Below, piece after piece: positions 63,601 to 64,000 of a DNA stretch of 64,000 nucleotides. A program made the position numbers and the translations under genes. Position 1 is the stretch's first letter, and the number at the start of each line of letters is the position of its first letter. Source of the DNA: Eledone cirrhosa (lineage: Eukaryota; Mollusca; Cephalopoda; Octopoda; Eledonidae); contig OZ024744.1 in the NCBI GenBank assembly GCA_964016885.1, positions 23,234,798 through 23,298,797 on the forward strand, in the 5' to 3' direction. The notes below the pieces were generated by a model. It ran no database searches. It was not told where the DNA came from and saw only the letters and a list, made by a program, of their open reading frames with translations.

Positions 63601-64000
63601 CTGCTGATAAAACGAGTCAGTTCTTAAGATTCAACTGTTGATAAAACGAGTCAGTTCTTAAGATTCAACTCTTGTTAAAACGAGTTTTATCTTAAGATTC
63701 AACTGTTGTTAAAACGAGTTTATCTTAAGATTCAGCTATTGTTAAAACGAATCAGTTCTTAAGATTCAACTGTTGTTAAAACGAGTCAGTTCTTAAGGTT
63801 GAACTGTTGATAAAACGAGTCAGTTCTTACGATTCAACTGTTGTTAAAACGAGTTTTATCTTAAGATTCAGCTGTTGTTAAAACGAGGCAGTTCTTAAGA
63901 TTCAACTGTTGTTAAAACGAGTTTTATCTTAAGATTCAACTGTTGTTAAAACGAGTTTATCTTAAGATTCAGCTGTTGTTAACACGAATCAGTTCTTAAG
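60648..64000 (+). repeat. Right-domain HOR unit 6 (runs off the window)
   Basis: The marks and spacing match unit 4: GAGTGTTATC (about 60,938), TTCCACTG (61,356), ACATTCAACTATCG (61,963), TTTGCACTG (62,784), GATGCAACTG (about 63,495). It also carries GACAGGTCTTAAC, as unit 4 does. The window ends about 90 bp before the next start mark would be expected, with AACACGAATCAGTTCTTAAG, which matches the sequence ending at 58,258. The array clearly continues to the right. Confidence 0.88.

Larger units (their letters stand above)
1..64000 (+). repeat. 34-bp satellite DNA array filling the window
   Basis: Every part of the window consists of head-to-tail copies of a 34-bp monomer. It starts with the conserved block TTCAACTGTTGTTAAAACGA and ends with a variable 14-base block, most often GTTTTATCTTAAGA or GTCAGTTCTTAAGA. 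Many copies are 33 bp because one T is missing after ACGAG. About 1,880-1,890 copies fit in the window. All copies read in the same direction, and I saw no inversion, spacer or inserted element. GC content is about 30%. The TTAA tetramers and the non-triplet period put stops in all six frames, so no long reading frame can exist. Satellites of this size are typical of eukaryotic heterochromatin. The family and host species are not recognised. Neither end of the array is in the window. Confidence 0.98.
53220..64000 (+). repeat. 5,743-bp super-repeat, second copy cut by window end
   Basis: The order 'tail of unit 3, unit 4, head of unit 5' (about 53,220-58,962) is followed by 'tail of unit 5, unit 6' at a constant offset of 5,742-5,744 bp. 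TTTGCACTG is at 53,627 and 59,370 and at 57,041 and 62,784, the start mark at 54,904 and 60,648, TTCCACTG at 55,613 and 61,356, and the window end matches 58,258. Private details are copied too: CAGGTCTTAAGG in the first half only (about 53,920 and 59,663), and the one-monomer loss near 54,760 and 60,500. About 5.04 kb of the second copy is visible. Confidence 0.9.

Noticed and set aside
1..64000. CRISPR array, suggested by the 30-40-bp repeat length
   Set aside because: There are no unique spacers: monomers abut directly and the variable part has only a few recurring forms. No cas-like genes are present.
1..64000. Coding minisatellite (repeat protein)
   Set aside because: A period of 34 is not a multiple of three, and two TTAA tetramers per monomer give stops in all frames of both strands about every 100 bases. 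Runs of 33-bp monomers are too short to open a frame.
1..64000. Telomeric or subtelomeric simple repeat
   Set aside because: No TTAGGG, TTTAGGG, TTAGG or similar short repeat was seen anywhere.
1..64000. Inserted transposable element or inverted segment
   Set aside because: The monomer phase can be followed throughout in one direction. No stretch without the GTTAAAACGAG block was found long enough for an insertion, and no reverse-oriented monomers were seen.
1..64000. Pure assembly artefact
   Set aside because: Copies carry many private, ordered substitutions and whole-monomer changes, which looping errors would not create. However, the copy number of the near-identical blocks (25-27, 33-40 and 53-64 kb) could still be misassembled and cannot be verified from the sequence alone.

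Overview
The whole 64,000-base window is one uninterrupted tandem-repeat (satellite) array. The basic unit is a 34-bp monomer, with many 33-bp variants. About 1,880-1,890 copies lie head to tail, all in the same orientation, and both window edges fall inside the array. I found no protein-coding gene, RNA gene, transposon or unique-sequence island. The monomer is AT-rich (about 26-32% GC depending on subtype). Its length is not a multiple of three, and nearly every copy carries two TTAA tetramers. TTAA is its own reverse complement, so it puts a stop codon into every frame of both strands about every 100 bases.

An array of this size, with nested higher-order repeats (HORs), is typical of eukaryotic heterochromatin such as centromeric, pericentromeric, subtelomeric or knob DNA. 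I do not recognise the monomer family and cannot name the species. No gene, telomere repeat or identifiable centromere protein box places the array on a chromosome.

Layout. Monomers fall into a few subtypes that differ mainly in the last 13 bases: A-type ends TTTTATCTTAAGA, B-type ends TCAGTTCTTAAGA, W-type ends TTTTATTTGAAGA, and G-type begins TTGAACTGTTGATAAA. They follow one another in recurring order, and rare private mutations mark longer repeated blocks. Using those marks I mapped the following by eye. The left domain (1 to about 22.7 kb) has tandem or shifted duplications with periods of about 1,832, 2,715 and 4,750-5,050 bp, plus a block near the left edge that recurs about 10.45 kb away. 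The middle domain (about 22.7-32.9 kb) is more mixed and has local duplications of 305, 1,152, 612 and about 2,618 bp. The right domain (about 32.9-64 kb) is built from an HOR of about 3.4-3.5 kb in successive versions: a 3,531-bp pair, a 3,424-bp pair, then six full or partial units of a roughly 3.45-kb type. The last of these are arranged in a 5,743-bp super-repeat.

How it works together. No pathway is encoded. The pattern is what unequal crossover or replication slippage leaves behind: duplication lengths equal whole numbers of monomers, junctions fall inside shared monomer sequence, and copies differ by whole-monomer gains and losses. Any function (chromatin, centromere, non-coding transcript) is inference. 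Block boundaries were placed by eye and are good to about 50 bp unless stated.
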